64,000 nt of DNA, taken from Alnus glutinosa. Taxonomy: Eukaryota > Streptophyta > Magnoliopsida > Fagales > Betulaceae. The stretch is from assembly GCF_958979055.1 (NCBI RefSeq), contig NC_084893.1, positions 27,173,487 to 27,237,486 of the forward strand, written 5' to 3'. A model generated the notes under the pieces. That model saw only the letters and a program-made list of their open reading frames with translations. It was not told where the DNA came from and ran no database searches. This document shows positions 1 to 11,600 of this stretch, piece after piece. Both the position numbers and the translations under genes were made by a program. Position 1 is the stretch's first letter. Each line of letters opens with the position of its first letter.

Positions 1-182
1 CAACCAAACAAACGCAGTGAAAATCCATGTTTTACATTCAGTAACTCTATCAATTCAAAAAAAAAATAAAGAATTCGGCCATGTTTGGCTGCTTAGAAAT
101 GAATTGCATTTTTCTTCACAAAATTCGGCAACAGTTTTGTCAGCAACCAAACAAACGAGAGAGCGAGCCAGAGAGAGAGTAC

Positions 183-320
183 GAGTTGGAGGTCGTAGAA
201 AGCGGGTTTGGGGACAAGGGAACCATCGGGGGCGAAGCAGTGGCGCTCCAGCTGATCGATCACCTGCGCCACGTCGGCCGGCAGGGTTTGCCCTCCTTGT
301 AGCACTAGTCCCTTCACCAT
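183..320 (-). CDS. AUG4: Augmin (HAUS) subunit 4-like, first coding exon only
   Basis: The minus strand from ATG at 320 encodes 46 residues and runs into a donor GT at 182-179 in phase 0. The peptide begins MVKGLVLQGGQTLPADVAQV and continues with IDQLERHC and PDGSLV before ending FYDLQL. I recognise this as the N-terminus of plant augmin subunit 4, where the next exon normally starts AREEMS. Augmin is an eight-subunit complex that recruits gamma-tubulin to existing microtubules to nucleate branches in spindle and phragmoplast arrays. Positions 1-182 would be the start of intron 1; the rest of the gene lies off the left edge. The family assignment comes from memory of the conserved N-terminal block, so it is likely but not proven. 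The exon itself is well supported by its splice donor, frame and codon pattern. It lies head-to-head with the RNI gene. Confidence 0.72.
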
Positions 321-606
321 TGAGATCTAAACGGCGCCGTATTTCTCCGATCTTGAATCAAGTTGGTTGGTGCCAGTTCGGTACTACTACTACTGCCAGG
401 GAAAAGGCGATTCAAATTTCTAAAAGCCCAGGCCGGCAACATTGCATTCAATATACTAAAATACCCCCAAGCATTACAGGCCATGACGAAGTCTCATAGC
501 AGGATAAAACTGTAATTTTTGATTTTAATTCAGGGCATTTATAAAACGGAAAAAATATAAAATCGCATAAATCTCTCTCTCTCTCTCTCTCTCTCTCGTT
601 TTGGGG
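321..606. promoter_or_regulatory. Shared, probably bidirectional promoter between AUG4-like and RNI-like genes
   Basis: Only 286 bp separate the two divergent start codons, so both 5' UTRs and both core promoters must fit here. Near the RNI start lies a pure CT repeat (about 573-597), a common plant 5' UTR/core promoter feature. An AT-rich stretch with TATAAAA at about 540-546 lies 60 bp before the RNI ATG. I see no clear TATA box for the minus-strand gene. The bidirectional function is inferred from spacing alone. Confidence 0.5.
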
Positions 607-3600
607 ATGGCGGTGAGGATATCAGTGGAGAAGCTAGATTTGAATTCCAATTCCAAATCTTCGAGAAAACTCACCACCCTCCAATCCTCTGGTGTGTTTC
701 TATCTCTCTGTTGAAATTTAAGCCTATGTGTATGCTTTTTGTTTCTATAAATAATTTGACCATTAGGTTTCTAAGAAGCCAAACATGGCCTTAGGAAGTT
801 TATGTTATTTGTAATGTGTTAAAACGGAAAATTCTAGTGCTTAGTTGTTGATTTTGTTAGTAGCAGGATTACCTAAGAAGACAAAGCCTCCAACTTTGTT
901 TAGTTTGTGCCTAGGAGTTGTCGGGAAGCATTTGGAGGATATCATTGAAGACTTGGGTGAGATTGCCATCAACTTTCCGGCAGATACTAAGGTTGCTCCT
1001 CGAACCACTCTCAATTTGTATTTTTTACTTGGTTTCTCACTATATTTTGCACTTTTACCGAATATATATATTGAGTTTGGGATATATGTTCTAGATATGT
1101 ATGAATATGAATACAAAGATATAGGCAATAGATTTCGGTATTCGTTTTTTGGGCCTTTCTTCTTTACCGGGTAGCAAGTGGAGAGCATTTGGATTTTTTG
1201 GGTTGTTGACGCTTGTATTCTTGAAGAGAAATCTTCATTTTTTTGCTTGTTATGCTTAAATGAGGTGCTCATAGATGCATTTGATATTTGCTTTAGTCTT
1301 TTGCAAAGATGCGTTTCCAAGGTGCTCAATCAAATGTGCTTTTCCTTCAGTGTAATATGTTTATGTACACCTTGGGAGATATTTAAAGTGGGCAGCCTAA
1401 TAATTTTAGACCGGATGCTATTTATGTTGTAAATTGCTAGTTGTTTTTTTCTTCTTTTTAATTTGCTATTTGTTGTAATGCAAGATAGTTTTCCATCGAG
1501 AACCACAAAATTTCAGTCCAAAAAATATCCAAAGTATGTTGTGGGGAGAAGAATAAGAAGGAATATAAGATGGCAATAAGAGGGAGAAGAATGAACATTG
1601 ACATGTGTGAAACTGAATCATGTCATTCATGTGTATTCATTATTACAAATGAATTCTTCAGGTTAAAGCCAAACACTAAAAACTATGTTTCATTAAAGCT
1701 CAAAGTTTGTAATTCATATGACTTATAATGAGAAAACTATGAGTTCTGTAAAAGAAATTTATTAGCTCTGGAAGGGAAGAGGATAACTAGATCACATTCA
1801 ACTCCAAATAGATTAAATTTATAATCCAGAAGTTTTTAAAGATGTGCCGTTTTGTGTATGGTCTACATCTCAATGTTTTTCATTGCATGTGTAGAAGCTT
1901 AGCATTTAACTGTAATGTTTGAACAAAATTCCTGTTGATTTGTGATCTTTTTTCTGATGTCATTGAACAACAGATGGCAATTGCAGCAATTGCAAGGAGA
2001 AGAAGGCTGCTCAATGATGAAGTCATCATCTCTTTGGCTGATAGTTCCTGGGAAGTTCTTGACATTTCTGGTTCAGATGTCTCTGATCTTGGCTTAGTGA
2101 AAGTGGTGGAAACATGCAAATTTCTCCGAGCCGTGGATATTAGGTACAGAAATTTGAATTTTTCTCAATCTAAATTCATAAATTTCACATTACATGGACC
2201 ATCAGATATATGATGTTAATGATGGATGTGCATGGAAATGGGGTGCTAGGAGAATGGATTTTATGTATGGTCTTTACACTTTATACTGTTGGGTGGAATG
2301 CTTGAGTCAGATAATTGTTAACTTTGTATTCGTTGCATTAGGCTGGAACATCAGAGATATGACAAATGGACCATAAATGAAACATGTTTTTTGTATGAAA
2401 ACGATATGTGAAGTAGATGGCTATATTCTCTTAAATCTGTCTTTACATTGATATTATGAGTTGCATATTCTCTCTTTTTTGGTTAATAATCTCAAAGATA
2501 AGTTATACCAATGGACAAATTACTCACAGTGGCTCATTAGTGGAGCTTTATAGGCTTTAGAAAATCTTAGGTCTCATTAATTTCTTTCTTATATACTCAT
2601 TTATGTTGTTAGACTTCCCCAAGATCAAATTAATGAATTATTAGATTCTCTTTTGTCTTCTTTCTCATATACATTTAGTGTTTATTTTACATTTTTACGC
2701 CATAATGGGCTCAGTACATATTTTGTTATCGAAGTTCAATTTGGTTTGTGGAAGGTTTCAATTATTTGACCTTTTTTTTTTTTAATTTGCAGTGGGTGCT
2801 ATAAAATTACTACCACTGGATTTTCTGAACTTGTGGAGAATTGCCACTCATTAGAAACATTAAGATGCGGGTACACTCTTATTCTCAACCTTTTTAAAGT
2901 TTTGAATGTTGGGTTTGGCCGGTTCTGTAAAATTGAGTTTTGTTGTGGAGCTTTTGATGATTTGTGTTGTTTTAGGATGCACTAAAATAATTATGTCCTT
3001 TGTCTTTTTTCTTATCTTCCCAACTGTAAATATTCTGTAATAATTTGTAGTAAATTTCAAGAGGTACCCTTTGGTAGAATTCTTCCCTTTTTGTTTTTGT
3101 ATGAGGGCTGAGAGTTGAAAGACATAAGTATTAGCTGAACTAAGTGCATATTCCAAGGTACTTTCATGCTTTATTGAGATCTTTCCATAACTTGTTAAAG
3201 GAAAAGGTCTGAGCAGTTTTATATGTGAAGCATATAGATGGAAAGTGCTTTGTTAAAACTTCATTGCTGCAGCATGGAACTTAACCAAATAGAATATAGG
3301 CAACTTTTTGGTTGTTTTAGTTCTTTGGGTTTTGACTAGGGGTACAAACCTCATAACAGGTTATGAATTGAAGTTAATGTTGCAGAGGTTCCCCAAGGAG
3401 TGACTACACTGCACGTAGATGCTTGGGTCTATTTAAACCAAAGCTGATTGACGCAGATGGCGATTCATGGGAGGAGCTTGATGCCGCAGAAATTGCAAAT
3501 GGTGCAGGGTCACTGCGCTGGCTTGTGTGGGTATGGCTAACTCCTGGATAATTGGTTCTTTGTCCCCAGTTTACCAGTTTTTTCCTTTCTTATACTTATC

Positions 3601-4035
3601 TCTCTCTCTTTGCAGCCAAAGATTGATAAAGATTCTTTGGAGATTTTGTCCACTGAATGTCCACGCATTATGGTAAATCCCAAGCCATCATCACCCTTTT
3701 GTTTCAGGGGAGATGCAGTACCAAGGGAAGCATTGCCAAATATTACATTGGATGATCCTGTTGTCAAGGATATTGATCCAACAACATGGGCAGTGTGTGG
3801 GTTTAATCCAAAGACTCTCTCTTCTCCATCTCTTTCAAGCCGCCCTGAATTGTCTGTTGCTGAAAAATTTAGACTTGCATTTGTGGAAAGAGACACTCGG
3901 TTAGCACCGAAGCGAGCAAAGAACGCAAGGCAACACCAGCGGCGTGCAGAGAGGGAGTGGATGATGACGGATACAAGAGCCAAGGCAGTAGCTCTGGCCT
4001 CACAAACCAGCAAATCTCTACACAGTTGGAACTAA
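607..4035 (+). CDS. RNI-like / leucine-rich-repeat protein of unknown function, six exons, 340 aa
   Basis: Exons 607-691, 867-991, 1974-2143, 2793-2870, 3386-3530 and 3616-4035 join in frame with GT-AG borders to give 340 residues and a TAA... TAA-type stop at 4033-4035. The N-terminus reads MAVRISVEKLDL. The central part (about residues 70-200) holds AMN1/F-box-LRR type repeats: SWEVLDISGSDVSD, LRAVDI and SLETLRCGGSPRS. The C-terminal third has a conserved basic block, KFRLAFVERD followed by RLAPKRAKNAR. There is no F-box, no signal peptide and no membrane segment. Plant homologues are annotated only as RNI-like superfamily proteins, so a substrate-adaptor or scaffold role is a guess. It shares its promoter with the AUG4-like gene and converges on aconitase copy A. 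Part of intron 2 was copied to about 18120-18260 by the segmental duplication. Gene structure is confident; function is unknown. Confidence 0.9.
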
Positions 4036-5424
4036 TGTCCTACCATTTACAACATTCTATTATGCTGTATTACCCTGTAATGTGCTTGCTTTTGACTGTA
4101 CAGTAGTATTTATTTTGATTGAAAAGGGAGTGTTTGGAGATGAAGAATGTTTCCCAACAAATTTGTATACCGGACAAACAATATTTATAATCGACGACCA
4201 TAAAGAGGACGATTTTTCTTCACTAACACCACATTGGTAGTGGAGGTAAGTAAACTTCTGTTCATCAAAACCTGCTTTCCATAACCTTTAAGAATGTTAG
4301 GATAACACGGGCAACATCTGATGCTTGGTCAAGGTATTCTTGCTGGCCGAGCTGTAGAAGGGATTGCGAGATAGTCCGATGGAAAAAATATGAGGTACTT
4401 TATTGCTTAGTCTCACTTTTATAGAAGCTTCAACAATTTGTGGTAGCGATATTGACCATGACCTTGACCTTGATACGGAGCTGGAGCTTCTAACTATGAC
4501 AAATGTGCCAACTATAGATATGATGCTAGAAATAGACTGATTTCATATCACTCTTCAATTTGAATCAATAAAAGCAATGTCTCCTTGCATAACATTCATA
4601 CTTATCCCTTGGTCTATTCGCAAACTCTCTCCCAAGATTATGAAAAAATATATATTTTTGTTATTGCTTCGACTCATTATTGAATCTTTGTAGTTGTAGA
4701 ATAAATCTGAAGTTTTAATCCATTCATAGGGTCTTATGAAGAGAATTCCTATCCATAATAAAGAGCACAGTAAAGCCGCATTAGTAAATAAAAGATTCAA
4801 GAAGCTCCTTCAATCAGCCATTCCCACTGGCGGAAATCTAATTGTAGGAGCCAAATTTTAGTTTTACGCAAAAATAACCACCACATTTTGAGAGCCTGCG
4901 GGACAAGCGAGTGGAAGCACGGCGACACCACAGGACAGCAGCTCTGAGCCTTGACGTCACCGATCTTTTTGAAGAGGAGAGAGTCCAGCAGTCTGTCGAA
5001 GTGGTCGACGAAGTCCAGATCAAAGAAATCCTTTAGCTTACAGTTTTTTATTCTGTTCTTTTTTGATAAGTAAAAATTAAAACTGGATATTCCAAGCCAA
5101 CAGATCCGTGTTCTTTGGCAAATTGGGTATGACGTTACCGTCGAATGTTTGAAAAACACATTATTCTCGTGGATTTTCTTAAAGAGAAAATCTGAGATAC
5201 CCTTTTACTTTTTTTGATATGAAGAAACCCATATTGTGTTTTCTCTAAATTGGGTTTGAGAAAGTTAGAAACACATGGTATCGAGCTGTTGTGAGTTATG
5301 TCCAAATGGGTGTCTCTGGCTCTTTGCTGAAATTCTGCTACATGAATGGCCAAATGGGAGAATGATGGTTGCTCCATTGGGTTTGCTGGCGTGCGGTGTG
5401 GTGTTTGCTCCACTGGTCTCGTCG

Positions 5425-5468
<44 letters not shown>

Positions 5469-5645
5469 TAGATTAAAAAAAAAAACATTGAGAAAAAATA
5501 TTTAAAGAAAGTAGAGAATATAATAGATAATACGTTAGAGCTTATATTGAAAAACTAGTTTCTAAAATAGAAATATGTATTTTTAGGTAGCTAAAATAGC
5601 TAAATGGTGCAGGAAATGCTCATGTAGGCGCAGGAGCTCAATTGT
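4036..5645. other. Intergenic region between convergent RNI and aconitase A genes
   Basis: This contains the RNI 3' UTR, then sequence at 4440-4800 repeated with divergence at about 19480-19800 (shared words include GCTGGAGCTTCTAACTATGA and ATGTCTCCTTGCATAA). At 4818-5045 the minus strand looks codon-like but is not assigned. At 5419-5468 there is a GATA microsatellite running into a GA microsatellite. No intact gene was seen. Confidence 0.7.
4818..5045 (-). pseudogene. Unrecognised coding-like fragment
   Basis: The minus strand reads KLKDFFDLDFVDHFDRLLDS, then LLFKKIGDVKAQSCCPVV and PCFHSLVPQAL. It is more GC-rich than its surroundings and ends abruptly. It looks like one internal exon of a host gene stranded between two convergent genes. 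I cannot name the family; it could be a captured or deleted-gene remnant, or chance. Confidence 0.3.
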
Positions 5646-8600
5646 TTAGTGTTTGATCAGGTTTCGGATGACGTACGGAAGAATGCCACCATGATCAAAA
5701 TATGCCAACTCCAGCTGCAGAAGAAGCAATAGTATGCCTATCAAATTTAAAAACTGAACGCACAAGGGCAACCCCCCAAATCACCAACTATCTTACCATA
5801 CAAATCAATCATCCAAACAACGGAAAGTCTGGGTTAAGTACCTCGGTATCAAAGCGGATGGTGCACGTGAAAGATTTGCCATTGTCAGTTGTCACAGTTA
5901 CATCTTGGCCAGCCCTTATGTCACTGATTTTGCTTGGAAGGTCTATTGTGTAGCGCTCATGACCCGTCAATCCAAGTGTTTCTACATCCTCACCAGGTTT
6001 GAAACAAAGTGGAATGATCCCCATTCCCACCAGATTGCTGCGATGGGTTGCCCCAAAGCTCTTAGCTATCACAGCTTTCACTCCCTAGTAGAGAAATTTC
6101 CCTTTATAAGCAACCAAGTAAAAGAATTGGAGAGAGATAGAGATTATGAGGAACATCAAAATTTATAACACACCAGTAGCGCTGGACCCTTAGCAGACCA
6201 ATCTCGAGAGCTGCCACTTCCATACTCCGCTCCAGCTAAGACAATTGTGTCCTGCCCAGCAGCCTTGTACTTCTGCAAATGGGACGATACTCTTTTCAAC
6301 TCTTTAGATAAAAAAAAAGTGTCCAGAAAGAAGCAACATATTTCGACACTCACCATTGCTGCATCAAACACATAAAGTTTCTCTCCTGTTGGGATGTGAA
6401 CTGTCTTTGGGCCAAATTCCCCATTCATAAGCCTGTTGAAAAGACAATTGCTGGCAAAGGTACCCCTTGCCATGACTTCATCATTGCCACGGCGACTACC
6501 ATAGGAATTGAAGTCCTTGGGAGCAACCCCACGCTCAAGGAGATACTTTGCCGCAGGGCTATCCTTGTCAATACTCCCAGCTGGAGATATAAGATCAGTG
6601 GTTACACTCACACTGTAGCCTAAGTTGAGCAAGCAGTAGGCATCTTTTACTCCATGAGGACCAGGCGGGTCCATAGTCATGTCCTTGAAATATGGTGGCT
6701 CATGAATGTAGGTTGAGTTTGGATCCCAAGAGTAAAGGGTGGAAGAAGGGATTGACAGCTGATTCCACATAGGGTTGCCCTTTGCGATAGCCTCATAAGT
6801 GCTCTTGAACATATCAGGCAACAGGCTAGATTGGACAACCTATAAATGAATAACATTTGACATTCATTCGGGTACAATTATTACACAAGTTTCACCATAA
6901 ATAGTTTCTATCATAAAATATCGACCAAAAGTCATCTACCTCTGCGATTTCTTCATTACTGGGCCAGATGTCTTTGAAGAATACATTCTTCCCATCTTTC
7001 CCTGTTCCAATTGGCTCTTTATCAAAGTCGATGTCAACCTGGAATCGTCAAAAGGATGTGACAATTGAGATTAAGCAGTTATACAAGAAAAAGGTGAGTC
7101 ATTTTTCTGGTAGGACCAGCGTGGATAATGGATATAGTTTTGTTTTGCCTGGGAGAAGCCGGGGGGGGTGGGGTGGGGTGGGGGGATGCTGGAAGAAACA
7201 GAGTTTAGGGACTAAGAATTATAAACATACCTTTCTAACTCCCATTGTACGAAAATACCAGGTTCATACTATTATAAATGTCCTAGATTTCTACAAGTTT
7301 GAACCACTAGCTAAAACTTAAGTACAGAATACCATCCAACTCCCAGTCTTGAAGTAACACTATAGATGGCATCTGCCAGGATTACATATTACTACTAGTC
7401 CTAAAAGGCCATGCCTTATTTGGGTAAACGTTTTATGCAGAACTCGAAGAATGACTGCATAATATCTTAAAAGGCTTTGTCCTTTTAAGTTCAAATCATC
7501 AAGTTATATGTAGCTTCACTTCAAATTGGGAAACAAGTCTATGACCACTTAAAAGTTATGCCAATACCGTGCCAGCAAGTGCATAGGCAACAACCAAAGG
7601 AGGCGAAGCAAGGTAGTTGGCTCTTGTTAATCGATGAACACGGCCTTTAAACTTTCGGTTTCCAGAAAGAACAGCAGCAGCAACAATGTCTGCAAAGGTA
7701 AATGAAGAGCATTACATAAAAGAGAAAAATAAAGTAGATTAAACAACACAAGAAAGTACAAGGACCTGAAACTAAAACGGAATTTTTTTAAACTTCAAAG
7801 CAGAGACTTGTAAAATGCAACCCAAGTTGAGCTTATGATTGAACAAAGCAAAAGAAAAGGCATAATTCATGTAAAAGCCAGAGAATGGCCAGCAGCAACA
7901 TTGGTTGAACTTTTGCATTATATGTAGCACATAAAACAAGACTGTAAAAAGACTCATGTAAACAGCAAAACGAATTCAGACAAGCCTTATGTCCGAAGGA
8001 GTCCTGAATTTGCATAAAACAAAAATGAAATTTTCACCTATTCTTATTACTAAAAAGTAATGAAAGCATATTCACAGTAATACCGTTTTCTGAAATTGCA
8101 GAAGCGACTGATTCATCAAGTTCCCCCGAATTGCCAGTACATGTTGTGCATCCATAACCAACAATATGAAAGCCTAGGTCGTTCAAGTATTTTTGCAGAC
8201 CACTACAAATACACACGAGAAAAAAATGTGACTTCATTGTGAAAGATATCAGACACTCAAAAGACTATGGGTTAAATAAGTTGAGTTGAGTTGTTTAATG
8301 ATCAGGTAATCAAAAGACAAACTGGGCATACCTCTGGAGCAAGTATTTTGTAACAACTCCAGAAGCAGGAGCAAGACTCATTTTAATCCACGGTTTAACC
8401 TGGTTCATAAGTACTTCAATTACATGTCAGAAAAATATCCTACCACATAAGAAATAGAAAGTGCATTTTCAGAAGCCAAAAATCACCTGCAAACCTAGTT
8501 CACAGGCTTTCTTTGCAACAAGACCTGCACCAAGCATGACACTAGGGTTCGATGTGTTTGTACAACTCGTAATAGCTGAAATGACCACACTGCCATGCTT

Positions 8601-11600
8601 AAGTTCCGCAGGTTGTCCATTGAATGAAAATTTCGCCACCTTATCCTGTTCTTCCTTTGGTACAGCAAAGCCCTGGAAGAAACAGAAAGCTCACAATTAC
8701 AGGCACAAGAAACAAAAAAAAAAAAAAAAAAAAAAACACAATCAATGAGCCTGGCAACACATGTAGAAGTTAAATATCTACGTAATGCATTCTACTGCCA
8801 TCATGATGTCCTTCGGAACCCAAGGTAGACTTGAATAAAATGAGCAAAGTTCAATCATTTATTCATTTCAGGTTTGACAACTAAACTAACTAATAGTAAA
8901 ATTTTCTAAAGTTTGCTCTGATCACTTTTTAAGATGCACCAGAAAACTATCCATCAGAAATATTACAAAACAGGTAATAGCTATTGAACACTAAAATTGA
9001 AATTACAAAACAAGAATGCATAAAGAACCAAATGAAAAAACTTGGATCAGCAAACAGAACTCATTTGCAAGTAGACTTGATCGTGGACTGAGCAGTGTGC
9101 CTGGCCCAGCAGAGCCCGTCTTTAGTTTTTTTTATAAGTAAATTTAGTCATATTGAAAGAGTAGGCGCCCCTGAGTACACTAGAAGTATACAAAAGGAAA
9201 GACCTAACTGGCTAACTAGGAATAGAAAACGAACAGTGGTAACAAAAAAGCCACTGTTCAAAGATACAATGTATGAAAAAATGAAGTTAAAATATCCTTT
9301 ATAGAACTTTCCAAATCCTCGAAATACCTAAGATTTCTTTCCTTCCAAACACACCAAAAAATGCAGATTGGAATCATCTTCCAAATTGCAGCACTCATTG
9401 GCCTTTCAGACTTCCACCAACAGGCAAATAAGTCGTTAACTCTTCTAGGCATAACCTAAGACATATCAAACCGAGTAAATATGTTATTCCACAGAGAGAA
9501 AGCCACATCACAGTGAAAGAATGGGGTCCACAAATTCCTCATCTCTCTTGCACAAGCAACATCTGTCCACAATGATGATATGCCTCTTCCTAAAATTGTC
9601 CACAGTAAGGATCTTGCCTAAGGTTGCCGACCATGCAAAAAAAGCCGCCCTCGAAGGAGCTTGGGTCCGCCACACACTCTTCCAAAGAAAGTGTCTACCT
9701 TCAGAGCCAGCCAAAGAGCTGAAGAAGGACTTGACCTTGAACAAACTTTTCTTGGAAGAGACCCACCAGAGCCTATCTGCACGATCTCTACTCACCAACA
9801 CCTAGAAGAATTAAGCAAAGACAACCACTTCTCAATCACGCGCCTCTCTAACAAAGCTTACGTTCCACTGAGTAGAACCGCCCAAAACCTCCTTATTATC
9901 CGCAACTAAGGCATCCTTCACCTGAGCAATACCAAAGAGATTAGGAAAAACTTCATTTAGAACTGTATCCCCGCACCACAGATCGTGCCAAAATTGTCCT
10001 AACCCCATCCCTCACCTCAAATCTAGCAAAACCAAAAAGCCTCCCACTCTTTCCTGATCTTCTTCCACAACCCCACTCCAAAGGCACTTACAGGCTCACA
10101 AGAGCACCACCCACCCCACAAACTGCCAAACTTAGAGTCCACCGCAACTCTCCACCAAGCATCCCTTTCAATACCAAACCGCCATAACTATTTTCCTAAC
10201 AAAGCGTGGTTGAACATCAACAAGTTCCTAATACCCAACCCCCCCTTCAGAAATTGGGTTACAAACCTTTGACCAACTGACCAAGTGATATTTGAACTCT
10301 TCACCCATCCCAGCCCAAAGAAAATTCTGTTGTAACTTCTCAATGTGAGTAGCAACACTCCCCGAAATAGGGAACAGAGACAAATAATAAGTAGGTAAAT
10401 TGGCGAGGGTACTCTTAATAAGGATGACTCTACCACCCTAAGAGAGGTATAACCTTTTCCAACTAGCCAGTCGATCCTCTATCTTCTCGATTATCTCGTC
10501 CCAAATATGAGTAGACTTATAGGAAGCCCCCAAAGGAAGACCGACATACTTCACCGGCAAGGAAGCAATCCCACACCCTAGAATGTTGGCTAACCAGGCA
10601 AGGGTCAAGATCAGTTCCAATTAAGCAATCCACTCCCATGTAAAAGTCCATGGGTCTTACTCTCTCAAAAAACACATTGAGAGAGGAGAGGTGTTAATGA
10701 CTTCTAAAGTGACCAGGTCATGTATTTCTTGACAATGTGGGACACTTTAATACGTCATTCACATGTGGCAACTTTTTGGCCAAACATGTGTTCACCATCG
10801 GGAGGGAAAGGTTCATCATCGTCCAAGGAACCTACTCCGATACCATGTAAAAGTCCATAAGCCTAATTCACTCTCAAAAGATGCATTGACAAAGGAGACG
10901 TGTCTATAGGATATAAAGTGCCCAAGTCATGTATCTCTTGGCATGTAGAACACTTTAACACGTCTGAGGGTAGGGGCCAAAAAACAATTTATAAATTAAG
11001 CCAACCACATGAATCTCTGAATTAATTTTGATACCATAGGGAGCGATTTATAATTTAAGCCAACCACAGGACCAATGATGCAATTTTCCTTTTCTTTTTT
11101 TATATTTAGAAACAGGAGACAGTACCTCATTGTTGTCAACAAAAAATTTGCGTGCACGCAAATATCCAAATATAAATGTATGCACAAAATATTCGATCCT
11201 CTCCCGTTCGCCCTTTGGTTTAGCAACGTCCTGGAAGAAACAGAAAGCTCACAATTACAGGCATAAGAAACAAATCAATTTAAAAGGAAAAAAAGAAAAA
11301 AAAGACAATCTACGAGCCTAGCATCACATCTACAAGTTAAAAATCTATGAATGCATTCTTGATTCTACTGCTATCATGATGTCTTTCAGAACGCAAGGTA
11401 GACTTGAATAAAATGAACAAAGTTCAATCATTTTGCTAAAAAAAAAAAATCTTTAAAAAATGAGATTTGTTGAATTAAAAAAATTGTTAAAATGATACTC
11501 CTTCCGTTTGAGAATAAAGAAAGTTTACAAAATGACACTCATCTTAATAAAACAAACACTCTTCCTAAGAAGTCCTTAGATGGGCTGAAAAAGGTATGCT

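Noticed and set aside
17-499. 160-codon plus-strand open frame
   Set aside because: It overlaps the AUG4-like exon on the opposite strand and the shared promoter; no recognisable motif.
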